A DNA stretch of 64,000 nucleotides from Portunus trituberculatus (Eukaryota; Arthropoda; Malacostraca; Decapoda; Portunidae). The stretch spans positions 837,501-901,500 of the forward strand of contig NC_059279.1 of assembly GCF_017591435.1 (NCBI RefSeq), given 5' to 3'. A program made the position numbers and the translations under genes. This document shows, piece by piece, positions 26,471 through 39,627 of this stretch. The notes under the pieces were generated by a model. That model saw nothing but the letters and a program-made list of their open reading frames with translations. It ran no database searches and was not told the origin of the DNA. Within the stretch, counting starts at the first letter, position 1. The number at the start of each line of letters is the position of its first letter.

Positions 26471-27090
26471 AAAATGTTTTATTGCTGGGACGAAAATTGA
26501 TCTGCGGTGCATCAATCCTACCCTACGGAACACTGTGTTGATTTATAGTGATTCGAGAGAGGGGAGGCTGCTTGCTGATGCGAGGAAGGGTTAAGAGGGC
26601 AGGTTATGAGGCATGGTAGGCAGGTAGGATGTGAGGGAAGGCCGTGGTAGTGCCGTGGTAGTCATGTGTGGTATGGAGAAGTGTGAGGTGATGTGGATAC
26701 TGGTAGGAAATAGAGAAAAGGTATGGAGGTGATGTAGGAAATGTTTCATAGAGAGCCAGTGTTATGGTGTATGAGTGTGAATGGGTGATGGACAGGTTAG
26801 CAAAGGGCTTGTATGGAAGGGTATGGCACGGTTGAGCGAGCAGGGAGAGAGAGGTATAGGGAGAGATGAAGTAGAGTTAAAAAATGAAAAGAGAGAGGTA
26901 AAGAATCGAAGGGAAAAGAGAGACGGGAGTAGAAGGGTGAAGGGATGCAGGGAGGGAAGGGGGAAATGAGGGTGTCTGTGTGTGGGAGGGGATGAGGGGA
27001 GGGAAGTGGAGGGGAGTGGTTAGTTGAGTGGTATGAGAAATGTACACAAAGGAAGTTTAAAGGGAGGTAGTGCTTTTAAGTGTAGTGAGA

Positions 27091-27091
<1 letters not shown>
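26471..27091. other. G/A-rich unassigned DNA
   Basis: No gene; repeated GGAGGGAAGGGG-like words near 26940-27020. Confidence 0.45.

Positions 27092-27150
<59 letters not shown>
27092..27150. repeat. (GT)n microsatellite
   Basis: Perfect GT run of ~59 bp. Confidence 0.96.
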
Positions 27151-27152
<2 letters not shown>

Positions 27153-27463
27153 TGGGACCAGAACGAATGCGCACCTTTGTTATATACTCGTACACGTCAC
27201 CACCATCACCACCACCACCATCAGAAGTGCTTTGACTCTCCTTCCTCTTCAAACAACAAGTCTCGGGATGATGAAAACACACTTAGAAATAAGAAAAAAA
27301 TAGTTAAGAGTTTAAAAGCCACAGTTACTCGAATCAATAGGGAGATTTAGAAGTAAAAAATGATAGATAGATAGAGATGCACTGTAGAGAGATAGGAAGA
27401 TAGATTAGACACGTGGGTAGATAGAGATACAAGAAAGCCATAGAGAAACAACTACATACAACC

Positions 27464-27915
27464 TCTCCTATATTACAAGTCAGAAATATGTAAACAAGTC
27501 ATTTAGCCTTTTCTATATTACAAAGCAAGAAAACTACCATCATTCAACCTTTCCTTTCGTTCCTCATGCATCACCACCAGTCCCCACCACACCACACCCC
27601 CTCCATACCCTCCCTTCCTTCTCTCCTTCTCTTGGTATGACGCAATCTTTCCCATATTAAAAGACTACCACAAACAAATACCTTCACTTAACCTTTCCTT
27701 TCTTCCCTATACACCACTACCAGTCTTCACCACAGTATACACCTTCTATCCCATTCTCTCCTTCTTGCCTCCTCTTGGCGTGACGTAATCTTTCCTATAT
27801 AGACTACCACATATTCATTTAACCTTTCCTTTCTTCCCTTATGCTTCACTACCAGTCTCCACCACAGCGCACACCTTCCATTCCCTTCCCTCCTTCCCTC
27901 CTTCCCTTGGTATGA
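27464..27915. repeat. Tandem repeat, 3 units of 131-144 bp
   Basis: AACCTTTCCTTTC starts at 27546, 27690 and 27821. Each unit continues through CACTACCAGTC-CCACCACA and CTTGGYRTGACG. A partial unit precedes them at 27464. Confidence 0.85.
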
Positions 27916-28067
27916 AATGAGACAGAAACACATCCGGGTAGATACATTGAAGCATTAGCTGTACCTGAGTGATGTGTCTCGCTGCGGCCCAGGTGTGTTC
28001 CCCATATTTACGCTGCCGACACCCACACCTGCGTCGCGCCGTGCCAAATAGGTAGTAATGACCGCAT

Positions 28068-28416
28068 CTCTTGCTTACCTTGCACTTTTACTTATTAGGA
28101 TGTTGTATTTTTATTACTTCAGCTACAGAAGAGAGGGAGGAAGAGGGACAGGGATTTAAATTTACACGATTCACACGTTTCTCGCTATATCTTTACTTCG
28201 CTCTAATGCTTTTTTATAGGTTATTACGATATATTTTTATTACTTTAGCTAGTTAGGAGAGGTAGAAAAACGGAAAGGGACTTAGATTTATAAGATTCAC
28301 GATTTTCACTCCATTTTTTCGCTCTAATGTATTTTTTTTCACAATTAACGCTACTTCTACTACTATTTTGCCCATTTACTTATTAGGATGTTGTATTCTT
28401 ATTACTTCAGCTAGAA

Positions 28417-28506
<90 letters not shown>

Positions 28507-28998
28507 GAGGGAGTGACTTAAATTTACACGCTTCACATTTCTCACTCAATCTTTACTTCACTTGAATCTTTTTTTTCACAACTACTGACTCTACCTCTTC
28601 TTCTATTCTGCTCTTTTACTTATTACGATGTACTTTTGTTACTTTAGCTAGAAAAGAGGGAGAGAGAGAGATAGAGAGAGAGAAAGAGGGAGAGTGACTT
28701 AAATTTACACGCTTCACGTTTCTCACTCCTTCATTACTTCACTCTAATGTATTTATTCACAACTAACACTACTTCTACTACTACTATTCTGCCCTCTTAC
28801 TTATTACGATGTATTCTTATTACTTCAGCCAGTGAAGAGAGAGAGAGAAAGAGAAAGAGGAAGAGGGAAATTTACACGAATCACGTTTCTCACTCCATCA
28901 TTACTTCGCTCTAATGCATTTTTATCACAACTAACGCTACCTCTACTACTACTTTGTCTTTTAACTTATTAGGATGTACTTTTATTACTCTAGCTAGT

Positions 28999-29033
<35 letters not shown>

Positions 29034-29110
29034 CTTGAATTTACGCGAATCACGTTTCTCGCTACATCATTACGTGGCTTGAATCTTTTTCCTCACAACT
29101 ACTGGCGTGC
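28068..29110. repeat. Minisatellite of six units, each carrying its own purine/GA tract
   Basis: The landmark TTATTASGATGT recurs at about 28090, 28220, 28380, 28622, 28802 and 28968. Every unit then has TATTACTTCAGCTAG followed by a purine or GA tract of very different length (from about 20 bp to ~80 bp at 28420-28499), and then ACTTAAATTTACACG. Unit spacing (129-242 bp) varies chiefly because of the tract. Confidence 0.9.
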
Positions 29111-29354
29111 TTTGTATTTCACTTAAATGCATCACAGGGTTGCGTGCGCGCCTCACATTTCGTTCTGCAGGCACCTTAATTCTTCGGTAATTGGACTCGT
29201 GTGTGGGAGTCTCCGAGGCCTTGCGAAGCGTGGGGTGTGGGGGAAGGCTAAGCTGAACCACATCCTGGGTTTTGAAGAGCAAACTCCCTCCCTTCTTGAT
29301 GTGCACAGTCAGTGTCATTATTTGTGTTTCGTCTCTTCCGTTTGTGAATCTCTC

Positions 29355-29357
<3 letters not shown>
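29111..29357. other. Single-copy DNA, no gene recognised
   Basis: The plus-strand frame reads into the CT tract that follows and has no domain. Confidence 0.4.
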
Positions 29358-29449
<92 letters not shown>

Positions 29450-29516
29450 ATTTTATGTGAAAGAGCAAAAATTTTCTCATTTATATATCTTAAAATAAAA
29501 AAAAAATAGAAGTTTA

Positions 29517-29574
<58 letters not shown>
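29358..29574. repeat. (CT)n then (GA)n microsatellites
   Basis: CT at 29358-29448 and GA at 29526-29574, complementary and 77 bp apart, so an imperfect foldback is possible. Confidence 0.95.
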
Positions 29575-29575
<1 letters not shown>

Positions 29576-30104
29576 AGAGACACACAGTACCAACAGGATA
29601 CAGGTTTATATTACAACTAAAAGATCATGTATCCTCCCTTTATATACTCACGAAAGCTCACATTTCTCCCTCTCGTGTGTGAATCTCTCCCTTGAACATT
29701 CTGCAGAGATCATACAAGGACAGAGACAGCGAAAAAAAAAAAAAGAAAAAAAAAAGAGAGAAAATAAAGTAGAAAATTTGTTAGTCACGTTTTGTCTTCG
29801 TTTCTGAATCTCGTGAACTTTCTGCAGAGTTCACGGAAAGACAGACAGAGAGAGAGACAGAGAGACAGAGACTTGGAGAGAGTGATTGGTATACTTGTAG
29901 GATAAAAGTGTACATTACAAGGGAGAACTGTGGTGAATTTGCTCTCTTTCTTTGAGGTGTAATGTCAGTGGCGTGAAATGATGGAAAGGTATACGAGTGA
30001 GGTGCCTTTGTGATCAGGGGGGGGGTCCTTCTGGTCAGGGGGTCCTTACTTCTGTTCCATTGTGAGTTTGTGGTTTCATTCAAGTTTATTCATGTCTTTA
30101 GCTG

Positions 30105-30251
<147 letters not shown>

Positions 30252-30547
30252 TTTTATTATATTTAGTTTATCTGTATTATATTTCTTATAGACGTAGGTA
30301 AGGTAGTAGGTCGGTGAATATCTTTGTTTAGTGTAGATTGTGGCCTGCTGTTTTGTTTTGTTTTATTTAATTTACATGTGTTATCTTTTATATAGATATA
30401 GATAAGTTTGCATGTTCCTGTTATCGATGATTATGAAAAGAGTAAGCAGTGGATGTGATGCCAGTAAACGGTTAGCAAGAGGTCATTTTTATGCCCTCAT
30501 CACGACAACATCTTAACGTGAAAGTGAGCTAATTTAGTCCTCAGATA

Positions 30548-30726
30548 GGGAGTCGGTGGCGTAGTGGGTAAGGTGGTGAGCGTGGGATCGGGCAGACGTC
30601 CACGCGTAGGTTCTAATCCCACCGCGTACCGCTTTGAATCTATGCCGTTGGTCGAGTGCTTACCATATACGCTTCAAGTATGCCTACAGGCGCTATAGGA
30701 AATAACATTAAAAAAAAGAAGAAAGG
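30548..30726 (+). mobile_element. tRNA-derived SINE, family 1
   Basis: An A-box-like TGGCGTAGTGGG (30557-30568) is followed 40 bp later by a B box, GGTTCTAATCC (30609-30619), the arrangement of a tRNA-derived RNA polymerase III promoter. A tRNA-unrelated body follows, ending in an A-rich tail (30709-30726). No target duplication is obvious. Confidence 0.72.
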
Positions 30727-31280
30727 ATTAACTAGCTATATCTTAGTTCGTTTCATCATTCAATTACTGTACAAAACTACATTGAACCTGCCTTCAATTC
30801 TCCTTTTTTTCAGCACCTCTGTAACTCCTAACACTTTGACCACTTCCTCCCAACACTCATCACTTCATTCCAACACTCACTTCATCCCAACACTCACCAC
30901 TTCATCGCAACACTCACTACCACAGACCAGCACTCCCAGCCACAATGAGCCGTTAGGACAGCACCTGCCGCCACAAACACACCTGTATTCACCGCAGGAT
31001 GTAAGGCAATGTAAGACAACTGGAGTGAAGTGTGAGGGTCTTGTGTGCATAACTGTATTTAGCTTCACCTTGGCTGCTGCAGCTTGTCTAACTTGAGTGT
31101 CGTGTTGTTTGTGTGTAGTTTGACAAGGTAGCAATATGTGGTGCAGGATGTGTGGTTTGATGCATTTCTGTTTTTTTTCTTCTTCTTCTTCTTCTTCTTC
31201 TTTTAGTTTAATGAAGATCAGGACCAGTGTTAATAAGTACATCTTCATTGGATACGTTCCTATTCCACTTGTACCATTTT
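30727..31280. other. Unassigned DNA with short CAACACTCA repeats
   Basis: 30850-30920 repeats CACTTCATYSCAACACTCA three or four times; a (CTT)n run lies at 31179-31202. No gene. Confidence 0.5.
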
Positions 31281-31390
31281 CAGGCTACAGTATATAAAAG
31301 AGAGAAAAGTTATAGTGTGGAATAGAAATTTTTCAGGCTAAAGTGTATAAAAGAGAGAAAATTGTTGGTGTGTAATAGAAAATTTCAGTC
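31281..31390. repeat. Tandem duplication, two 53-bp units
   Basis: CAGGCTACAGTATATAAAAG at 31281 and CAGGCTAAAGTGTATAAAAG at 31334. Confidence 0.85.
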
Positions 31391-31829
31391 GTGTAAATTT
31401 ATAAGAAAAGGCCTTTTTCGCAGAAGGTTACGCACTAAACAAACGAAACAAGGGGCAATATGAATATAATGTTAACGTGATGTAAAATTCTAGTAAATTA
31501 AAAAAAAAAAAAGGAAAGAAAGTGTTAATTGGCTACATTTATAAATTAAGATTCAGATTCAGATCGTTTTTGAGCACATAAAAGTATTTACCCTCTCTTT
31601 CTCTGTATTTGTGTCTGTTCATCTGTCTGTATCACTCAGCCTTTGTTTGTTACTGAAAGAAAATTTTATGAAAATGTTAATAAACCTGCGTCCGTCCTCC
31701 TTCTCTGTAAATGAAGAAAATTGAAAGAAAAGGCTTTGATCTAAATTACAATAACTGATTCTTTAGAGCTCAACTATTTCATCTCATATAAAACGATAAA
31801 CACAGATGCATAATGTATAAAGCAAGTTA

Positions 31830-32075
31830 TAGTTAGTTGTTTAGTTAGTCAGTTATTTAGTGAGATAGTTGTTTGGGTTAATGAGCCGGTCAGTTATCTG
31901 TTCCTTAGTTAATCAGTCAGTCAGTTATCCTTTTTTTCGTTCAAGTCAGTCAGTCAGTTATATATCCCTTAGTTAATCAGTCAATCAGTTATCTGTTACT
32001 TAGTTAATCAGTCAGTCAGTTATCCTTTTTTTTCGTTCAAGTCAGTCAGTCAGTCAGTCACTTAATTAGACAGTG
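31830..32075. repeat. CAGT-rich minisatellite with 95-bp higher unit
   Basis: CAGT tetranucleotides dominate. TTAGTTAATCAGTCAGTCAG begins at 31905 and again at 32000, each copy followed by a T run and CGTTCAAGTCAGTCAG. Confidence 0.85.
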
Positions 32076-32125
32076 ATCCAACCAGCCGTTGTGTGAATGT
32101 GTCAAAATTAAGTTTCTCCTCTCAC

Positions 32126-32375
<250 letters not shown>

Positions 32376-32469
32376 ACCATCTTCGTACAAGGAATCCTGG
32401 GAGTGTTGGGAATTCTGGGAAAAGTGAGAAAGAGAGAGGGAGAGAGGGAGTTCACGTGGGAGCACTGAA

Positions 32470-33024
32470 GCAACAGGTGTCACATTGTGCTCACTAACCA
32501 GAGCCTCCACACCGTTACCACCACACGGGTCAGGATGCGCCCTCAACTCCACCCTTCGTCGTATCTTATTCCTGTCAGTCGCTCGGAGGCTTCTCTCTCC
32601 TCGGGCCCTTCCGCCGCAGCCTCCCTCTAATCAACCCGTGGCAGGTTGAGACAAAAGGACCATCAGGATTCCCACTCTCACAACCAACACTGTAAGAAGC
32701 TGTTGACCGTATCGCCTGTTGGTATCTCTTCCTCACTAATGTCTCGCTGCCTCTTCAATTACCGTGGGTAGTTAGCCTCGTTAAGCAGAAGGGATTTCCT
32801 CCAATCAGGTCGCTGTTAATCGCTTAATTACATAGCCAGTTTCCGCCGCGCTGGGTAATTAACTCAGGTGAGCCGTGTGGGTGTGGGAGCGTGGGTTCAG
32901 GTGTGTGTGGCTGTGTGCGTCTGCTTACCTCACCTGGCAAGTCATGGGCAGATAGAACACCTGAAGCACACTGAACACTCTGAACACCTGTTTCCTTAAG
33001 GTGCAAGAGTGACTCATAACACCG
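32470..33024. promoter_or_regulatory. Single-copy CpG-retaining island
   Basis: Repeat-free, with AATTACCGTGGG, GCTTAATTACATAG and GGTAATTAACTCAGGTGAG (32853-32871). Candidate distal regulatory DNA by composition; no gene recognised. Confidence 0.33.
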
Positions 33025-33027
33025 AGA

Positions 33028-33429
33028 CCCCTTGAGTACCAGGAAGCGTTTCCATATTCTATCTGGTTCCTATTTAACCCCTTCAGTACTGGGACGTATT
33101 TCTACCATGAGTTTTGTGTATTGACATTAGGAAAGATCTACGGAGGTCAGAAGATTAATGGCCACAGTCCTCACTGTTTCAATCCCCACACAAGTATCTA
33201 AAGCTGTGTAAAATCACCAAATAGTAAGCAGTATTAATATGAAAAACGCGTCATAGCACTGAAGGGGTTAATGATATAATACAGCTTCAGAAACTTATGT
33301 GGAGGAGAATGAAGTAGTGGAGACTGTGGTTATTAATCTTCTGACCTCCATAGACCTTTCCTAATGTCAATAAAGGGGTCTAATCGTACACAAATCTGAA
33401 GGTAAGAAAGTGTCACAGTATTGAAGGGG
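33028..33429 (+). mobile_element. TTAA MITE copy 5 (outer), split by a nested copy
   Basis: The left part is CCCCTTGAGTACCAGGAAGC to 33073 and the right part resumes after 33271 with TGATATAATACAGCTTCAG. The right terminus TATTGAAGGGG abuts TTAA at 33430. The left flanking TTAA is decayed. The element is interrupted by copy 6. Confidence 0.92.
33078..33267 (-). mobile_element. TTAA MITE copy 6, nested inside copy 5
   Basis: CCCCTTCAGTACTGGGACG to CATAGCACTGAAGGGG, flanked by TTAA at 33074-33077 and 33268-33271. Removing the insert and one TTAA restores the uninterrupted outer element, which shows a four-base TTAA target duplication. Confidence 0.95.
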
Positions 33430-33433
33430 TTAA

Positions 33434-34374
33434 ATCCATGAACGCTTTGAATATAAAGGCACGAGTGTAGAAGTGTGCCCTGTAACAACTATAAGCGAGA
33501 CTTTTATATCAATGAAGGCTATAAGTAAAGAGAGACTAAATCAAGTAGTGTACACATTTATAAGCAACATATCACTCGAGTATAGAAAGGTGAACGGATC
33601 TCTTTTGCCTCAACTAGACGCTCTGTGTTGGATAGAAAGACTTGTAAGGTTGAAAAGTTTATATGAGCTACATAAACGCGATGTTACAGTAGACCATCAC
33701 ACCCCAGTCAGTAACCCTGGTGAAAAGAACAAAATAAAAAACGGAAAGGCAAGGAAAAGAAAACAGACACAGTAATAAATGCGAAATGTTTCCTTGCCAG
33801 ATGTTATAGTAGACCATCACACGCCAGTCAGTAATTCCTTATCCTGGTGAAAGAACAAGAAATATAACAAACAGAAAGACATGGAAAAAGAAACAGAGAG
33901 ACACCGTAATAAATGCTAAATGTTTCCGTGCCACTTCAGTTTGTCTTTGTCACGATATCCGGTCCAGTGATGTCCCCTCCACGCCCTCCCTCGCCCTCCA
34001 CGTCCCACCGCCGCGACTCACAACACACAACACACAACGCTGACCACCAAGACCTAACATGTCGCCTTTGTTACACCCTCCACCCAACCCTAGCGAGCCC
34101 TAGCGAGCCCCAGTCAGCCCCAGCCAGCCCCAGTCAGTCCCGCACCTGCGTTATGATGACACCGAGACAATTATTCGCCCGAGTGCCTGCCATACTGAGT
34201 CTCTTCCTTCCTGGCCGGCGTTGCTCAACCCCAGACTCACCTGTAGATACGTAGCGCTGGTCGAGGGAGGGTTGAATATTCAGGTGATGGATAGAAGTTG
34301 TGTTACCTGAGATGAGAATATAAGGACTTCAAAAGGGGATAGGGGTGTAAGGTAGGAGAATATGTAAAAATAAG
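33434..34374. other. Unassigned DNA with one 120-bp tandem duplication
   Basis: GATGTTACAGTAGACCATC at 33680 and GATGTTATAGTAGACCATC at 33800 start two units ending near 33932. 33960-34250 is C-rich with CCCCAGTCAGCCCCAGCCAG-type repeats; its 113-codon frame has no domain and I do not accept it as a gene. Confidence 0.55.
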
Positions 34375-34470
34375 GCAAGTTTCAATAAGCAATTAGGCCG
34401 ACACGTGGCAGTGCCTATAGGAAATGTACCTGCCTACTTCCACATATCTTTCTACTACTCTATAAATGTG
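34375..34470 (-). mobile_element. Short retroposed element family, diverged copy
   Basis: On the minus strand the order is GTAGGCAGGTACATTTC, then GGCACTGCCACGTGTCGGCC, matching the 107-bp element at 57114 in order and spacing. Confidence 0.5.
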
Positions 34471-35339
34471 TCTAATATTTTAAACCTAGATAAGGAGCGG
34501 TTCCCCGGCGATGAATTACGAAATGAATGAAAATATGATAGCTAAAAAGTGTATTTGATCTGAGAAATGCGCTTCACATACTCATTAACAAGTAAATAGG
34601 TAAATATATACATACACACGTAGGCAAACTTGCTTCACTGACTTAATTGACGTCCCCACAGGTGTGCACGCGGCCCACCTGTGTAGTGTGGATGCGGCAG
34701 GTAAGCGGCGGCCAGGAAGTGTCTGATTGTAGGGCCCGGTGAAAGGTCAAGTTTGGTCCATTTTTTCCCCCGGGTTTTGTCTTTCCTGGCTTGGTCATCC
34801 ATAAATGTCATAACGTTTTGCCGGTGTAATTGGTGCGTAGCTGCTCTTGTTTTCCTCCCCACCTGTTCTTTGTGTTGAACTATTTTTATTTGTACTCCTA
34901 CACTTGCCTCTTTATCATTTGTCCTCCGACCAGGTAATCCTAAACCAACTGAACTAATACCTCCTTTAATACTTACCTTTGTTTCCTGTTTCCCTCCATC
35001 TATCTCTCCACTTCCCTCCTTCCTCTCCTTGCCCTTCCCTTCATCCTCCTGCTCTTAGCTCACCTGTACTGTCACAAGCCACAAAAGTCATGCATTACCT
35101 GCTTGATCTAATTACACCCTTTGTTCACGAGTGCTTGGGTGGAGGCAGGAGGGGTGAAGGAGGGTCAGGGGAGGGGAGGAAAGGGGCGGGAAGAGTCCAA
35201 AGTGCACTAAAGGTAATGAACGTGAAGGGAAAATTTTGGCACCCAGTCTTTGTAACGAGGGAGGCACTGGGACGTATGTTTATGTGTGTTTGTGAGAGTG
35301 TGTTTATGCAAAGGGAAGGTTATGGATGTGAAAGGACTT
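34471..35339. other. Unassigned DNA, no gene recognised
   Basis: 34480-34860 is single-copy; 34860-35090 C/T-rich; 35140-35200 G-rich. No motif-bearing frame. Confidence 0.4.
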
Positions 35340-35700
35340 GTTAGTGGCCCAGGGACGTGAGATAATGTAGTTAGTGATGTGAAATAGGGAGTGAATAGGG
35401 AAAGAGATTAAAGATTGGTGGAAAAAAATAGGGAGAAAATATAAGGAAGTAGGGAAAATGAAAAAAAAAGGAGAGTAAAGATAGGTGGAAGTTACGAAAA
35501 TAAGAGCAATAGGAAAGGAAGAAGAGAAATATATGAAACAAAAAGAAAATAGCGGAAAAGAATACAAGAAAATAGGAAGCAGGGAAGGTGATAAATAAGT
35601 AATAATACAGAAAGAATAAGGGAGAGGACGGCAGGTAATGATGGGGAGTAAGGGGGGGAAGATAAGGACAAAACATTTCCATACTTTGGGCGTGTGACTG
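35340..35700. repeat. Purine-rich degenerate minisatellite
   Basis: A/G-rich with recurring AATAGGRARYAGGG and GAAAATA words. Confidence 0.55.
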
Positions 35701-35879
35701 TAACGCCAGGAGGGACAAACAGCCACGGACGTGAGGATAACTTTTACAAAAACCACCAAATAAAAAAAAGAACTGTAAAAACCGAAAAAAAAACTTACAT
35801 TTCCTGCCGTGACGGAAAAGTAATGGACAATTTAATCCTTTTTCCATCTAGGCAAGTCACCCCAATTTGCAAGTAACGT

Positions 35880-36060
35880 GGCAATACAGAACCCGTTTTC
35901 TATTAGCCATCAGTGATCGCTCAAACTCACCGTGAATTTATATTTGGGCGAGTTCTCCCATAAACACCCCATTTGGTGAAGCGCCCATACGCGTTACCGT
36001 CCCGCTGTTACGCTTGGTGACCGCGCCTGCGCACTACACGCTCCCCTAAGCCAATTACGC
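35880..36060. promoter_or_regulatory. Single-copy CpG-rich island with CCAAT and NRF1-like words
   Basis: Contains GCGCCTGCGCAC (NRF1-like, near 36024) and CCCCTAAGCCAATTACG (36043). A promoter or enhancer is possible, but no exon is visible nearby. Confidence 0.3.
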
Positions 36061-36376
<316 letters not shown>

Positions 36377-36399
36377 AACAAATCTGCCTGCTTCAGTGA

Positions 36400-36870
36400 T
36401 TTATTTCGAAAGAGTGGGTGAGTGTGGTGATTGCATTCGGTGATGTATTGTTATGGTGATGACTCTGGTGCTGTGGTGACTTCTATTACGATGGTGGCTG
36501 ATTATACAATGTGGTGGTGACTGACTGTGGTGTTGTAATGGCGACTTTACTGTGGTGGTGACTTATTATGGTGTTATGGTGGTGACTGTGGTGTTGTGTG
36601 GGGAATTTACTATGCTGGTGACTGATTGTGATGTGGTGACTGAATGTGGTGTTGTGGTGACTGACTGTGGTGATGGGTGGTGAATTACTGTAGTGGTGAC
36701 TGATTGTGGTGTTGTGGTGGTGACTGACTATAGTGTTGTGGTGGTGACTAATTGTGGCGCTGTGGTGGTGACTGACTGGTAATGTAGTAATGGCTTTGCT
36801 TTGATAGTGACTGACTATGGTAATGTGGTGAATCTTCTTGTGGTGATTGGGTTGTGGTGGTGACGTGAGA
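36400..36870. repeat. GTGGTGACT-type minisatellite
   Basis: Variants of GGTGGTGACTGATTGTGGTGTT recur throughout at irregular 20-45 bp spacing for ~470 bp. Confidence 0.8.
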
Positions 36871-36912
36871 TGAGGGAGGCCACCAAAAGATATCCTAAAG
36901 GCGTCACTTGTC

Positions 36913-37124
36913 TTAAACCCTTCAGTTCCACGACGCGTTTCCATATTCATTCTGGTGACTATTTAGGGATTTGATACAGCTTCAGAAACTTGCGTGTGGG
37001 ATTAAAATAGAGAAGACTGTGGCCATCAATCTTCTGACCTAATAAACCCTTCTTAATGTCAATAAAATAGTCTAATCGTACATAAATCTCAAGGTAAAAA
37101 TGTGTCCCAGTATTGAAGGGATAA
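36913..37124 (+). mobile_element. TTAA MITE copy 7
   Basis: TTAAACCCTTCAGTTCCACG at the left and CAGTATTGAAGGGATAA at the right; full-length interior. Confidence 0.9.
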
Positions 37125-37274
37125 ACTTGCGAAATTTGGCCTGTAATCTGCGTCAACTTGTGTAGATCGTGTGTTTCTTAATGTCAGGGCAGGAAACGTG
37201 ATGCGAGCTTCCGTCCCTTAGCGAGGTAAAAATTTATTGATAATGCAGTGAAAGTTTATGATGAGAAAATCATT

Positions 37275-37482
37275 TTAACCTCTCCAGTACTGGGACGCAT
37301 TATTACTGCGAGTTTTAGGTGTGACGACGATTTTATTTACATTAGGAAGAGTCTATGGAGATCAGAAGATTAGTGCGCAGAGTCTTCACTATTTTAATCC
37401 ACACATAAGTTTCTGAAGCTGTATAGAATTAATTAGTAACCAGAATGAATATGGAAACACGTCATGGTACTGAATGGCTTAA
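37275..37482 (-). mobile_element. TTAA MITE copy 8
   Basis: TTAACCTCTCCAGTACTGGG to GGTACTGAATGGCTTAA, with both TTAA sites intact. It lies 150 bp from copy 7 in opposite orientation. Confidence 0.93.
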
Positions 37483-37545
37483 GGATCTGGGCACCTCGCA
37501 ATATCCACCTACGTTAGAAAGTTGTTAAGTACTCGATGGTTGCAT

Positions 37546-37550
<5 letters not shown>

Positions 37551-37590
<40 letters not shown>
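37551..37590. repeat. (GA)n microsatellite
   Basis: Perfect GA run. Confidence 0.95.
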
Positions 37591-37592
<2 letters not shown>

Positions 37593-37888
37593 GTAGTTGA
37601 ATGAATAAATGAAACCAATTTAAAACTCTGTTCGAATATCATGCATAACAGATGTGGCGAGCTGTAAAAAGTTTTCTTGTTTAAAGTCATTGAGAAATAA
37701 TTAAACTTTGCAGATCAGGGGACGAAGGGGAGGAAAAGTCAATTCTATCAGATAAATTAAATGAAATAAATAACTGTACATTTTTCAAACAGAACGGAGC
37801 GAGGCGAGATTAAATCAGTAATAATGGAAGCTGATTATGAACAAAGAAACTCATTGGAGGCATAAAAAAGTAAGTTGTTTAATTACCT

Positions 37889-38582
<694 letters not shown>

Positions 38583-38797
38583 GTAACCTCTTCAGTACTG
38601 GGACGCAATTATATCTTGAGGTTTCGGTGTGGTTAGACGCTTTTATTGACATTAGCAAGAGTTTAAGGAGGTCAGAAGCTTAATGGTCACAGTCTTCACT
38701 ATTTTAATGCCCCAGGTAAGTTTCCGAAGCTGTATAAAATAGCCAAATAGTAAGTAGAATAAATATCAAAACATGCCCTGGTACTGAAGGGGTTTAA
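38583..38797 (-). mobile_element. TTAA MITE copy 9
   Basis: GTAACCTCTTCAGTACTGGG to GGTACTGAAGGGGTTTAA. Right TTAA intact, left decayed. Confidence 0.9.
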
Positions 38798-39121
38798 GGT
38801 GGAAGGTACAAGCAGGGTACAGTAGAATTACGTACCCCATAGGAACTTAATTCATCCCCCCACATTGATTTTAGCTTTTCCGTCAGCTTTCTCTCGTCCT
38901 TCTCGCTTACAGGATGAAGAAAAATTGTTCGCGCTGGTGTCTGGTTTAAATGCCACGTTTTAAATCAATTTCCGGGGGTGAGTCGCCGCACCACTGCATA
39001 AGGAATGGTGGTGTGACGCTGGCTTCGCTGTGACGCAGCGGTGAATGCGTGATGGACGTGAGTAAAAAGGGGACACCTGCGCCGCTTCCTCCTCGTAATT
39101 GCTTGCTATGGCGCCATTACG

Positions 39122-39122
<1 letters not shown>

Positions 39123-39207
<85 letters not shown>
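39123..39207. repeat. (CA)n microsatellite
   Basis: Perfect CA run of ~85 bp. Confidence 0.97.
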
Positions 39208-39208
<1 letters not shown>

Positions 39209-39360
39209 GCACATACTTACGTTGCGGTTATTAATCGTTTTCTCTAACGTCCCAGACACCTGCCCTTACCTGTATAGAAAAGCAAGCGCCACCTGTGTTA
39301 ATGCGAGGGATGGACGCCTCACTGCTGCCTCGTTTGGACTTCATGACACGTGTCTGCTTG

Positions 39361-39436
39361 GGCTGCTTACTGGCTGGCTGGCTGGTTGGTTTGCTGGCTG
39401 GCTGGCTGGTTGGCTGGCTGGCTGGCGGCGGCTGGT
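39361..39436. repeat. (GGCT)n tetranucleotide tract
   Basis: GGCT units with GGTT variants. Confidence 0.9.
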
Positions 39437-39627
39437 GTAATGTGAGAGTGAAATGAACCGAGAAGGAGCGTTACTTTGTCTGTTGCTTTGTACTTTGCCG
39501 AGGTTATTCTCTTCGGTGACAGACTTACCTCATCCTATTGATACTGTTTTGTGGGATTGAAAAGACAAAGGTTGGAAATTATTTGTACCTTGCCGATGTT
39601 ATTTTTGTTTTTTCGTGTTAAACTTAC

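Noticed and set aside
28068..29110. CRISPR-like pattern of repeats with variable spacers
   Set aside because: The genome is eukaryotic; the variable parts are purine/GA tracts of a minisatellite, not unique spacers.
33913..34254. 113-codon non-repetitive-looking frame
   Set aside because: Part of it is CCCCAG/TCAGCC tandem repeat; no recognisable domain, start context or splice signals.
36001..36060. Possible second gene promoter (NRF1-like plus CCAAT)
   Set aside because: No initiator with correctly spaced downstream element and no adjacent exon could be supported.
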